From the NCBI GenBank assembly GCA_964354135.1, contig CAYGZA010000185.1, positions 1-13,370 of the forward strand: a stretch of DNA of 13,370 nucleotides. Reading direction: 5' to 3'. The notes under the pieces were generated by a model. The model did no database searches, had not been told where the DNA came from, and worked only from the letters and a program-made list of their open reading frames with translations. Positions 1-6,032 of this stretch are shown one piece after another (the first letter of the stretch is position 1; each line of letters opens with the position of its first letter). This DNA comes from CAYGZA01 sp964354135 (GTDB lineage Bacteria; Planctomycetota; Planctomycetia; Pirellulales; Thermoguttaceae). The translations under genes were made by a program, and so were the position numbers.

Positions 1-554
1 ACGTTGATCGCCGGCACGGCCAGCTCGCCGCGCTCGTGCATCTGGTAGAGACGGTGGACGCCGGTGGTCGTCTCCTCCGACAGCCCGCGGATCCCGGGCA
101 GCAAATGACGGTACTTGTCGCCGTGGACGATCGCGGTCAGGTCGCCGCCGTCGTCGATAATCAACTCAAGGGGGCGTTCATCCGGGAAGACGAGGGTCTG
201 CTCAATGCACCAGTCGTATTCGGCATCCGTCTCCCCCTTCCAGGCATAGACGGGAACGCCGCGGACGGCGACGGCCGCAGCCGCATGGTCCTGGGTGGAG
301 AACTTATTGCAGCTACTCCAGGTGACGTGAGCCCCGAGCTCCACCAGGGTCTCGATCAAAACGGCCGTCTCGATTGTCATGTGCAGGCAGCCGGCGATGT
401 GGGCCCCGGTCAGGGGCTTGGTGGGACCATACTTCGCCCGCAAGGCCATCAAGCCGGGCATTTCCTTCTCCGCCAGCTTGATCTCCTTCCGGCCCCACTC
501 GGCCAACGAGACGTCCTTAACCTTATACGGCAACTTGGTTTCGACCTGCGACAC
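1..554 (-). CDS. ahcY: S-adenosylhomocysteinase, N-terminal part (runs off the window)
   Basis: Encodes the cytoplasmic NAD-dependent enzyme that splits S-adenosylhomocysteine into adenosine and homocysteine, recycling the product of SAM-dependent methylation. About 184 residues are visible of a family that is usually around 430-480, so the NAD-binding and C-terminal parts lie beyond position 1. The reading frame begins VSQVETKLPYKVKDVSLAEW and continues through GAHIAGCLHMTIETAVLIET and the family signature SCNKFSTQDHAAAA, then IDDGGDLT and SEETTTGVHRLYQ, all hallmark segments. The start is a GTG at 552-554, preceded by a strong GGAGGAG ribosome-binding site at about eight bases. A sigma70-like promoter lies at 602-631. 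trpF is upstream on the same strand, 115 bases away, and looks separately transcribed. Identification is secure; only the truncation limits the annotation. Confidence 0.97.
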   Translation of the reverse strand, partial: MSQVETKLPYKVKDVSLAEWGRKEIKLAEKEMPGLMALRAKYGPTKPLTGAHIAGCLHMTIETAVLIETLVELGAHVTWSSCNKFSTQDHAAAAVAVRGVPVYAWKGETDAEYDWCIEQTLVFPDERPLELIIDDGGDLTAIVHGDKYRHLLPGIRGLSEETTTGVHRLYQMHERGELAVPAIN

Positions 555-601
555 GGGGGCACTCCTCCAGCAAATACAATACCGAAAGTCAACTTGCGAC
601 C

Positions 602-631
602 ATGATACGGCCCTGCCCCCAAGAGTGACAA
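602..631 (-). promoter_or_regulatory. Sigma70-type promoter for ahcY
   Basis: On the minus strand the sequence reads TTGTCA, an 18-base spacer, then TATCAT. Each hexamer matches five of six consensus positions. It lies about 48 bases upstream of the ahcY GTG start and downstream of the trpF stop codon, so ahcY probably has its own promoter. No SAH- or SAM-riboswitch consensus was recognised in the short leader that follows. This is inference from the motif and position only. Confidence 0.6.
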
Positions 632-669
632 GGCCATGCGACGCGAGAGGCTGCGCGCCAGCCCGACGA

Positions 670-1329
670 CTATACGCTGCGCAGGGCCCTGTCGGCCTCC
701 GCCACGAATCGCCGGACGAGCCCCGGGTCTTTTCTGCCGGGGGAGGATTCGACCCCGCTGGCGGTATCTACCGCCGATGGCCGGACATGCTCGATCGCCG
801 AGGCCACGTTCTCCGGCGTCAGCCCCCCGGCCAAGACCAAGGGAGGGTGCCAGTCCTCCGAAGGATACTCCTTCAACTCGGTCCAATCGGCCACTTGACC
901 GGTCCCCCCGTACACCCCGGGCACGCGGGAATCGAACAGGCATAGGGCGGGAAGGCACCCCAGTTGCCGGCAGCGCCGGAGATACTCGACCGCCGTGGAC
1001 AAGCCATCGGCCCCGAGTCGGAACGCCTTGATGACCGGCCGCCCGCCCAATTCGGCCGCGTACTCCGGCGGCTCATCGCCGTGGAGCTGGATGATGTCCA
1101 GGCCCAGCCGCTCGAACGCCTCGACTGTGTCCCGGGCCGGCGAATGGACGAAAAGCCCCACTTTCGTCACGTCGCTCGGCAGGGCTGCCACGATCGCCTT
1201 GGCCGTTCCCGGGGAGGCATAGCGGGGGCTTGCCGGATAGAAGTTGAGTCCCACGGCATCGGCCCCGGCCTCGGCGACCATCAGGGCGTCGTCCACCGTG
1301 GTGACGCCGCAGATCTTGATGCGAAACAT
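670..1329 (-). CDS. trpF: Phosphoribosylanthranilate isomerase
   Basis: Catalyses the Amadori rearrangement of N-(5'-phosphoribosyl)anthranilate to CdRP, the third step of tryptophan synthesis, in the cytoplasm. The 219-residue product has normal family length. It starts MFRIKICGVT with the catalytic cysteine in the KICG motif. It then shows GADAVGLNFYPASPRY, the LFDS segment with the catalytic aspartate, GGTGQ, LAGGLTPENV and the phosphate-binding AVDTASGVES near the C-terminus, in the order of a single TIM barrel. The ATG at 1327-1329 is preceded on the minus strand by AAGGGGG at suitable spacing. No other trp gene is in the window, so the pathway is dispersed here, as it often is in planctomycetes. 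No oddities were seen. Confidence 0.97.
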   Translation of the reverse strand: MFRIKICGVTTVDDALMVAEAGADAVGLNFYPASPRYASPGTAKAIVAALPSDVTKVGLFVHSPARDTVEAFERLGLDIIQLHGDEPPEYAAELGGRPVIKAFRLGADGLSTAVEYLRRCRQLGCLPALCLFDSRVPGVYGGTGQVADWTELKEYPSEDWHPPLVLAGGLTPENVASAIEHVRPSAVDTASGVESSPGRKDPGLVRRFVAEADRALRSV

Positions 1330-1628
1330 GGGCTACCCCCTTGTGGTGGTCGTTGAACGGAGTTTCTCGCCCTTCCGGGCACACGTAAAGCCATTTGGCC
1401 GCGCCGTCCCCGGCAACCGTTGTCCATCCTCGCCGACGGCGATTGCCTTGGCAACGGGTGCAGACCGGCGCCCGCGGAGGACCGCGGCGAGACCGCTCGA
1501 CGAGAAGCGCAGCACCCCCACCTGACTTCCTCGCCCGTCGGGGGACGGCTCAAGCTCTGGAGCGCGCCGGGTCGATGTCGAATACGTGGGACGGTCTGCG
1601 CGGATGCTCCGTCGCTACAGGGTCTACT
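1330..1628. other. Divergent intergenic region between trpF and the polysaccharide co-polymerase gene
   Basis: About 300 bases between two divergently transcribed genes. An open plus-strand frame extends back to 1395, but its translation here is Arg/Pro-rich and unlike the start of any co-polymerase, so it is treated as leader. On the plus strand, AACGG at 1354-1358 can pair with CCGTT about 65 bases downstream. This would enclose small hairpins and an ACGTAAAGCC stretch that loosely resembles the conserved core of cyclic-di-GMP-I riboswitches, but the rest of that consensus is missing. No convincing promoter hexamers were identified in either direction. Confidence 0.4.
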
Positions 1629-3128
1629 ATGCCCCACCAAATGACTGGATTCCATGGATGGTGGTCAATTCCCTCTTGGGGGATGAGGGTGGGGCTGTGC
1701 GTTGTCGTCTTCGCCGCAACCGGGTTGCTGGTCCACAAACTGGGCGGGGGGGAGGCCGGCCAGGCAGCCCGATTCACGGCCAAGGCGGCTGTCTGGCTCC
1801 CGCTGTCTTCGGCCGCTCAGATGATGGCAGTCCCCCCGCAAGGCGGCGTTTCGCTGGTCCGTTCCGCGGTCGATCGCGAACTCCTTTCAGACGAGAACTT
1901 GGCTCAAGTGCTGGCACGGCTGGAACCGGCCACTGGGCAACTGCAGGAGGCCGGCCCCAGCCCCGGCCGGCAAGCCGACATCCAGCGGATCCGCGACGGC
2001 CTGAGAATCTCGGCCCAAGAGGACTCCCCTTCGGGCACGTTTCGCGTGTTTCTGGCGTACGAGGGCGGCGACGGCGAATCCGCCGTTCGCACCGCAAACG
2101 CCCTGGCGGAGCAGTGTGCAGAGCGCTGCCGGGCCCGGGGTGAAGAGAACTGGAATCGGACCGCTCTGGACGCCCGGCAGGCCGCCGATCAGGCGAGAGC
2201 GGAGTTCCGTCAACTGAAGGCGCAATTCGACGCCTTCCTGGAAGGCCACTTCCGGGCCCACGAGGCACGCGCCGAGGCGTTGGCCCGGGCCGGAGTTACC
2301 GCTCCTCGGCCGGCGCCGTTGCCGCCGCAAGAAAGGACCGACCGCTTTTCGGCGCCCGCCCCGGACTCCACGGAGGCTGACGATTCCGAATGGTCCGATC
2401 TGAGCCGGCAACTTCGTGAGCTCGAACAGCGCCGGTCCGCGATGCTCATCGACCGGACGCCCTATCACCCGGAAGTGCAGGAACTGGAATTGCGTATTGC
2501 GGCGGTCCGCGAGCGTCTGGCCGCTGCCCCGCGCAAGGCTCCGAGGCGGCCGGCCGACCCGCCGGACCAACGGCCGATCGAGGAGCCGCCGGCAGCTTCG
2601 CCGCTTGCCGTGCAGCCGCCGGCAGACCCGGTCCCCGGCGCCGCGCAGGAGAGCAGCGGGGAACACCTCGCCGCGCTCCGCGAGTTCCAGGACCACCGGC
2701 AGAAGCTCCGGCAGGCGGCCGAGAACGCCGATCGGCTGGGAGAAAAGGAGCGCCGGGCATGGGAGAATCGGCGGCAAGGGCCGAGCGTCGAGCTCCGCCT
2801 GGCCGATCGCGCTGAGAGGCTCGGCCCGTCGGGCGGGGTCAGCCACCTGACGCTCTTGGCACTTACTGCGGCGCTGGCCGTCGCCACAGGGGTGGGCTTC
2901 ATCGCGACCGGGATCGCGATCGACTCGCCCTTCGACACGGTGGCAGAAGTGCGGGCGGCCTTGGCGGTTCCGGTGGCGGCGACGATCGTGCCGGAGACGA
3001 AAGAGGCCCTCCAGGGCAATGCCCCGAGGCGTCGCGTCGACCGGACGGTCTGGATTGTGTGCGGAATGGCAGTGATCGCCGCGTGCGCGGTGGTGTTGTT
3101 GCGGATGCTGGGGGGTCGTGAAGGCTGA
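1629..3128 (+). CDS. Wzz/GumC-like polysaccharide co-polymerase (chain-length determinant family)
   Basis: Inner-membrane protein expected to govern polymerisation and chain length of a surface polysaccharide. From the chosen start it has about 499 residues: a transmembrane segment near residues 18-37 (GLCVVVFAATGLLVHKL), a long periplasmic region rich in charged coiled coil, a conserved-looking SRQLRELEQRRSAMLIDRT stretch followed by YHPEVQELELRIAAV as in GumC/Wzz proteins, a Pro/Ala-rich linker, then two hydrophobic segments near the C-terminus separated by a DTVAEVRAALAVPVAATI segment typical of co-polymerases that partner with BY-kinase-like proteins. The start is uncertain. ATG 1629 has AGGG six bases upstream. 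ATG 1575 is in frame with a more distant GGAG, and ATG 1683 is also in frame. The stop overlaps an alternative GTG start of the next gene by a few bases, so the three downstream genes are very likely one operon. Family assignment is good; the polysaccharide is unknown. Confidence 0.8.
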   Translation: MPHQMTGFHGWWSIPSWGMRVGLCVVVFAATGLLVHKLGGGEAGQAARFTAKAAVWLPLSSAAQMMAVPPQGGVSLVRSAVDRELLSDENLAQVLARLEPATGQLQEAGPSPGRQADIQRIRDGLRISAQEDSPSGTFRVFLAYEGGDGESAVRTANALAEQCAERCRARGEENWNRTALDARQAADQARAEFRQLKAQFDAFLEGHFRAHEARAEALARAGVTAPRPAPLPPQERTDRFSAPAPDSTEADDSEWSDLSRQLRELEQRRSAMLIDRTPYHPEVQELELRIAAVRERLAAAPRKAPRRPADPPDQRPIEEPPAASPLAVQPPADPVPGAAQESSGEHLAALREFQDHRQKLRQAAENADRLGEKERRAWENRRQGPSVELRLADRAERLGPSGGVSHLTLLALTAALAVATGVGFIATGIAIDSPFDTVAEVRAALAVPVAATIVPETKEALQGNAPRRRVDRTVWIVCGMAVIAACAVVLLRMLGGREG

Positions 3129-3162
3129 GTCCGGCCGGCCGAATGAGTCAGGGAAGATTCCT

Positions 3163-4710
3163 ATGTACGAAGCCTTCTTTCGTCTGAGCAAGCGGCCGTT
3201 CGCCGCCGTGCCGCGGGTCGATCAGTATTACCCGGCCGCGGCGATCGAGGCGGCGCGTCGAACCCTGGGCCGCTGCGTGCAAAGGGCTGAAGGGCCGGGG
3301 CTGGTGGTGGGTCCCTCGGGCACCGGGAAGACCCTGCTCTGCAACCTGCTGGCCGAGCAATTCCGATCGCAATTCCACGTGGTCACTTTGAGCAGCGGAC
3401 GATTGAGCACCCGCCGCGCCCTCTTTCAGGCCATCCTGTACGGCCTGGGACAGCCCTACCGTGGGATGGATGAAGGGGAGCTGCGCCTGGCGCTGACCGA
3501 CTACCTGGCGACGCCCGCCAAGTCGTCGGCGGGGATGGTCCTGCTGGTGGACGAGGCCCACACGCTGCCGCTGCGGCTCTTGGACGAAATCCGCATGATC
3601 ACGAATCTGGTGTGCGAGGGACAGCCGCGGACGCGGTTGGTCCTGGTCGGAGGACCCGCCTTGGAGGAGCGCTTTGCCAGCCCGAAGCTGGACTCCTTCA
3701 GCCAACGGCTGGTGGCCCGGTGCTATCTGGAGGCATTCAGCCGGCCTGAGACCGAGGAGTACATCGCCTCGCAGCTCCAGCGCGCCGGGGGGCGCAGCGG
3801 CGAGATCTTCTCCGCCGAGGCGTGCCGGAGCGTGCATCAGGCGACCGATGGCGTGCCGCGGCTGGTCAACCACGTCTGCGACCATGCCCTCGTGTTGGCC
3901 TACGCGGCGGGCCGGCCGGCGATCGAGCCGGCCACGGTGGAAGAGGCTTGGGCCGACCTCCAACAATTGCCGACGCCCTGGAACGAAGAGGGCCGGCAAG
4001 GCAAATCCGGAGGCAAGTCCGCAGGCAATGTGGTCGAGTTCGGCCGGTTGGAGGAGGAGTCCGAGGAGAGCCCGGGGCCTGCTCCCGCCACGGACGCCGT
4101 TCCGGGGGCGGTCACGGTTCCCAGCGCCGACGCCGCCTCGATCGCGGACGCCGTTCCCATCGCCGAGACCGACCTCGTCACGGACGCGGCGGAGACCTCC
4201 GCGGAGGTGTTGCACGAGGATGGGCCATCCAGGCCGGAACCCGAGGAACAAGTCGAGCGGATCGAGTCGCTAATCTCCGACCTGAAAGAGGCGTCGAATC
4301 TGGAAGAGGCCGCTGACGACTTCCAGCCGGCCGGTTCGGCGGGACCGGAGATCGAGCTGGTGTTCGATGAGCCCGGCAGCCCGTTTGCCGGACCGTTCGC
4401 CGAGGAGGAAATCGTTGTGGACCGCTTCGCGGCAGCCACGGGGAGCCGCCGGCCGCAGATTGTGCCCTTTGGTGCCGTGGGGGAATCACCCTTCGGGGAG
4501 CGAGGACTGCCTTCGCCGGGGCCGGAGACGGTCCCGTTGCGTCCTCAATCGTCTTGGGAGGATCTGGCGCCGGCAGAGGCGAGCGTTGCGGCCGAGGACG
4601 GCTACGGCCCCGCCGAGGCGCCCCGCGAGCCCTGCGTCGTGGGCGGTCGCAAGCGGGAATACCGCCAATTGTTCACCCGGCTTCGCCGCGGATTGGCCAC
4701 CGGGACGTAA
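3163..4710 (+). CDS. ExeA/GspA-like AAA ATPase of an exopolysaccharide locus
   Basis: Cytoplasmic AAA ATPase of the ExeA family, of the subgroup found in exopolysaccharide and XrtA/PEP-CTERM loci. The start MYEAFFRLSKRPFAAVP matches the usual N-terminus of the family, so ATG 3163 (AGGGA nine bases upstream) is preferred over the in-frame GTG at 3118, which overlaps the previous stop. From this start the product is 515 residues. Walker A GPSGTGKT lies at 50-57, Walker B LLVDEAH at about 127-133, an LVLVGGPAL strand near 160, a probable arginine finger in SQRLVARCYLEAF near 180-193, and a sensor-II-like GVPRLVNHVCDHAL near 230. Residues from about 285 to 515 are an Ala/Glu/Pro/Asp-rich acidic extension with imperfect repeats, not part of the ATPase domain. 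It lies between the co-polymerase and the CpsD-like gene, 30 bases upstream of the latter. Its exact role in polysaccharide export is not established in the family. Confidence 0.85.
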   Translation: MYEAFFRLSKRPFAAVPRVDQYYPAAAIEAARRTLGRCVQRAEGPGLVVGPSGTGKTLLCNLLAEQFRSQFHVVTLSSGRLSTRRALFQAILYGLGQPYRGMDEGELRLALTDYLATPAKSSAGMVLLVDEAHTLPLRLLDEIRMITNLVCEGQPRTRLVLVGGPALEERFASPKLDSFSQRLVARCYLEAFSRPETEEYIASQLQRAGGRSGEIFSAEACRSVHQATDGVPRLVNHVCDHALVLAYAAGRPAIEPATVEEAWADLQQLPTPWNEEGRQGKSGGKSAGNVVEFGRLEEESEESPGPAPATDAVPGAVTVPSADAASIADAVPIAETDLVTDAAETSAEVLHEDGPSRPEPEEQVERIESLISDLKEASNLEEAADDFQPAGSAGPEIELVFDEPGSPFAGPFAEEEIVVDRFAAATGSRRPQIVPFGAVGESPFGERGLPSPGPETVPLRPQSSWEDLAPAEASVAAEDGYGPAEAPREPCVVGGRKREYRQLFTRLRRGLATGT

Positions 4711-4740
4711 TCTCGCCATTGCAGGGTATTGAGGTTTGCC

Positions 4741-5697
4741 ATGAGTCGGACGCTGGAAGCGCTGCGGCAGATCGAGGCCAGATCATTGCAGGCGGCCATC
4801 GCCGAGCGCCCCTCGCCTGCCGATGCCGCGGATCTGTCGACCGATGCCGCGGATCTGTCGGCCGACGCCGCGGAGCACCTGCGGCTTGCCGAGTCCGCGG
4901 TCTCCTCGGCGCTTTCCGGCGCCGCGGAGGGCTCGCAGCCGTCGGATCGCCAGCGCCCGCCGGGCTTTCGGGAAGTGCTCAAGCAGTTGTCCGTAACGCT
5001 AGTTCCCCAAACGCACGAAGAACCCGATGCACAACGCGAAGAGCCCGATGCACAACGCGAAGGACCCGAATCGCCGCGAGAACAGCTCCAGCCCGAACCG
5101 GTGGCCGACCCGCGGTACGTTCCGCTGGCAGAGACGATCCTCCAGGAGTTTCGACCGGGCCAGTCGGCCGTGTTGCTGTTCGTCAGTGTCGACGACGCCG
5201 ACGGAACGACGGAGACGGTGGCTTCTCTGGCTCCCGCCCTTGCAGAGCGGGTCACGGGCGAGGTGTTGGCAGTGGACTGCCATTTCGACCGGCCGCAGTT
5301 GGCGGATCGCCTCGGGGCGGCAGAAGAGACCGGCATGGCCGCAGACTGGGGTCTGGCCGACGTGCTCCACGGGGACGCCCGATGGCAGGAAGTGGTCCAT
5401 CCGGCGAAGGTGAAACGCCTGGCGGTGTTGCCCGGGGTACCCCTCCCCGCTGCGCCAGCACGCTCATGGGAGAGCGCTCGACCGGCGGCGCTGTGGAAAG
5501 AACTGAAGGAGAACTATCAGTTCGTCCTGCTGGATGCCCCGACCGCCGTCGATCCCCGGGTCGCTGCCTTGGTGCAGGATAGCGACGGCGCCTATTTGGT
5601 GATCCGGCTTGGGCAGACCCCCCGCCGTGCGGCCCGCAAGGCGGCCCGCACCCTCCGGCAGAGCGGCGCCCGGCTGTTGGGCTGCGTCGTGTTGTAG
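4741..5697 (+). CDS. CpsD/BY-kinase-like protein with degenerate P-loop
   Basis: Third gene of the exopolysaccharide module. The N-terminus MSRTLEALRQIEAR resembles CpsD-type proteins of such loci. ATG 4741 has GAGG six bases upstream and is preferred over an in-frame upstream start at 4729. Of 318 residues, the first ~125 are low-complexity linker with two tandem repeats, followed by a P-loop-type alpha/beta domain. The strand-loop that should be a Walker A (GxxxxGKS/T) reads SVDDADGTTET at about 149-159, with no lysine. The Walker A'-like LAVDCHFDRP near 176-185 and Walker B-like FVLLDAP near 271-277 are recognisable. No C-terminal tyrosine cluster is present; the protein ends at LLGCVVL. 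BY-kinases normally phosphorylate such a cluster and act with the Wzz-like partner encoded two genes upstream. Here kinase activity looks unlikely, and a structural or regulatory role is inferred. Family placement is good; activity is doubtful. Confidence 0.78.
   Translation: MSRTLEALRQIEARSLQAAIAERPSPADAADLSTDAADLSADAAEHLRLAESAVSSALSGAAEGSQPSDRQRPPGFREVLKQLSVTLVPQTHEEPDAQREEPDAQREGPESPREQLQPEPVADPRYVPLAETILQEFRPGQSAVLLFVSVDDADGTTETVASLAPALAERVTGEVLAVDCHFDRPQLADRLGAAEETGMAADWGLADVLHGDARWQEVVHPAKVKRLAVLPGVPLPAAPARSWESARPAALWKELKENYQFVLLDAPTAVDPRVAALVQDSDGAYLVIRLGQTPRRAARKAARTLRQSGARLLGCVVL
4822..4884 (+). repeat. Tandem 21-base coding repeat (DAADLSx, three copies)
   Basis: Inside the CpsD-like gene, three consecutive 21-base units at 4822-4842, 4843-4863 and 4864-4884 encode DAADLST, DAADLSA and the diverged DAAEHLR. 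The first two are nearly identical in DNA. The unit is in frame, so copy-number change would lengthen or shorten the linker without shifting the frame. Confidence 0.85.
5017..5058 (+). repeat. Tandem 21-base coding repeat (EEPDAQR, two copies)
   Basis: Two 21-base units, 5017-5037 and 5038-5058, differ at a single base and both encode EEPDAQR. They lie in the linker just before the P-loop-like domain of the CpsD-like protein. Near identity suggests a recent duplication. The unit length is the same as in the upstream repeat, but the sequence is unrelated. Confidence 0.9.
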
Positions 5698-5867
5698 GGC
5701 CGCGGTCCCGGGGACCCTGCCGGCAATCGAGGCCTGTTTGATGACGCGGGCGAACAGCGGCGGTGCCTGCCCGCCGAATCGTCGCGGCGCCCCGGCAGCC
5801 GCGCAAGAAAGCACGCGAGCCTCGGAACGCACCCCGATTCGGCAACCTCCCAAGACGGAAAGGGGTT
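5698..5867. other. Gap between the CpsD-like gene and the riboswitch
   Basis: Immediately after the CpsD-like stop there is a short inverted repeat, GGTCCC at 5704-5709 and GGGACC at 5711-5716, with no T-run, so at best a weak terminator. CGATTCGG (5835-5842) and CCGAATCG (5773-5780) form an eight-base inverted repeat that could be part of an expression platform on the minus strand. On the minus strand, just 3' of the riboswitch, AACCCC can pair imperfectly with GGGAGGTT, which contains a Shine-Dalgarno-like GGGAGG (5846-5851). No recognisable coding sequence follows it. Confidence 0.5.
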
Positions 5868-5955
5868 GCAGACTCGGCAGCCTGGCAAGCTCGCCCGAGC
5901 GAGCCCCACGGCTTTGCGTCCCGACCTCGCGATCGGTTTGCCTTTTTCGGTCTGC
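5868..5955 (-). promoter_or_regulatory. Cyclic-di-GMP-I (GEMM) riboswitch aptamer
   Basis: On the minus strand this stretch carries the conserved core of the class I c-di-GMP riboswitch. P1 is GCAGAC (5950-5955) pairing with GTCTGC (5868-5873). Next comes GGCAAACC, with the ligand-contacting G (Vc2 G20 equivalent) at 5941. Stem CCGATC/GGTCGG (5931-5936 with 5921-5926) is capped by a GCGA tetraloop (5927-5930), followed by GGGACGCAAAGCC with the intercalating A (Vc2 A47 equivalent) at 5914. The second arm is GCTCGC/GCGAGC with a TCGG loop, and the aptamer closes with GCCAGGCTGCCGA. G rather than A at the G20 position indicates c-di-GMP rather than the cGAMP-sensing GEMM-Ib variant. It sits 3' of the aminotransferase gene and points toward the 3' end of the CpsD-like gene, with no obvious gene to control. 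Confidence 0.92.
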
Positions 5956-6003
5956 TATAGTCCTGCCCCGGTGGAGAACCCGACGTGCGGTCCCCTAAAG
6001 GAA

Positions 6004-6032
6004 TATCTAGGTCACAATTCGGGCCCGGTCAA
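6004..6032 (-). promoter_or_regulatory. Possible promoter for the riboswitch transcript
   Basis: Minus-strand TTGACC (6027-6032) and TAGATA (6004-6009) are separated by 17 bases. The -35 matches five of six consensus positions; the -10 is weak. Its start point would be near 5997, about 40 bases before the P1 stem of the riboswitch, which is a sensible leader length. The -35 overlaps the stop codon of the aminotransferase gene. The alternative is that the riboswitch is in the 3' untranslated region of that operon. Confidence 0.35.

Noticed and set aside
555..669. Possible SAH or SAM riboswitch ahead of ahcY
   Set aside because: The leader after the predicted promoter is only about 45 bases and lacks the conserved SAH-riboswitch core, so nothing supports it beyond gene identity.
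379..945. Plus-strand open frame of 188 codons over ahcY and trpF
   Set aside because: It is antisense to two well-recognised genes, is Arg/Pro-rich without any family motif, and has no ribosome-binding site; a GC-rich shadow frame.
1333..1521. Small minus-strand ORF ending four bases before trpF
   Set aside because: Composition is typical of GC-rich shadow frames, there is no recognisable motif or ribosome-binding site, and it overlaps the leader of the divergent gene. A neighbouring frame with CTRC and YVCPEG words has no start codon and continues into trpF out of frame.
1395..1628. N-terminal extension of the co-polymerase frame
   Set aside because: The translation is Arg/Pro-rich and unlike the family N-terminus, which normally starts shortly before the first membrane segment.
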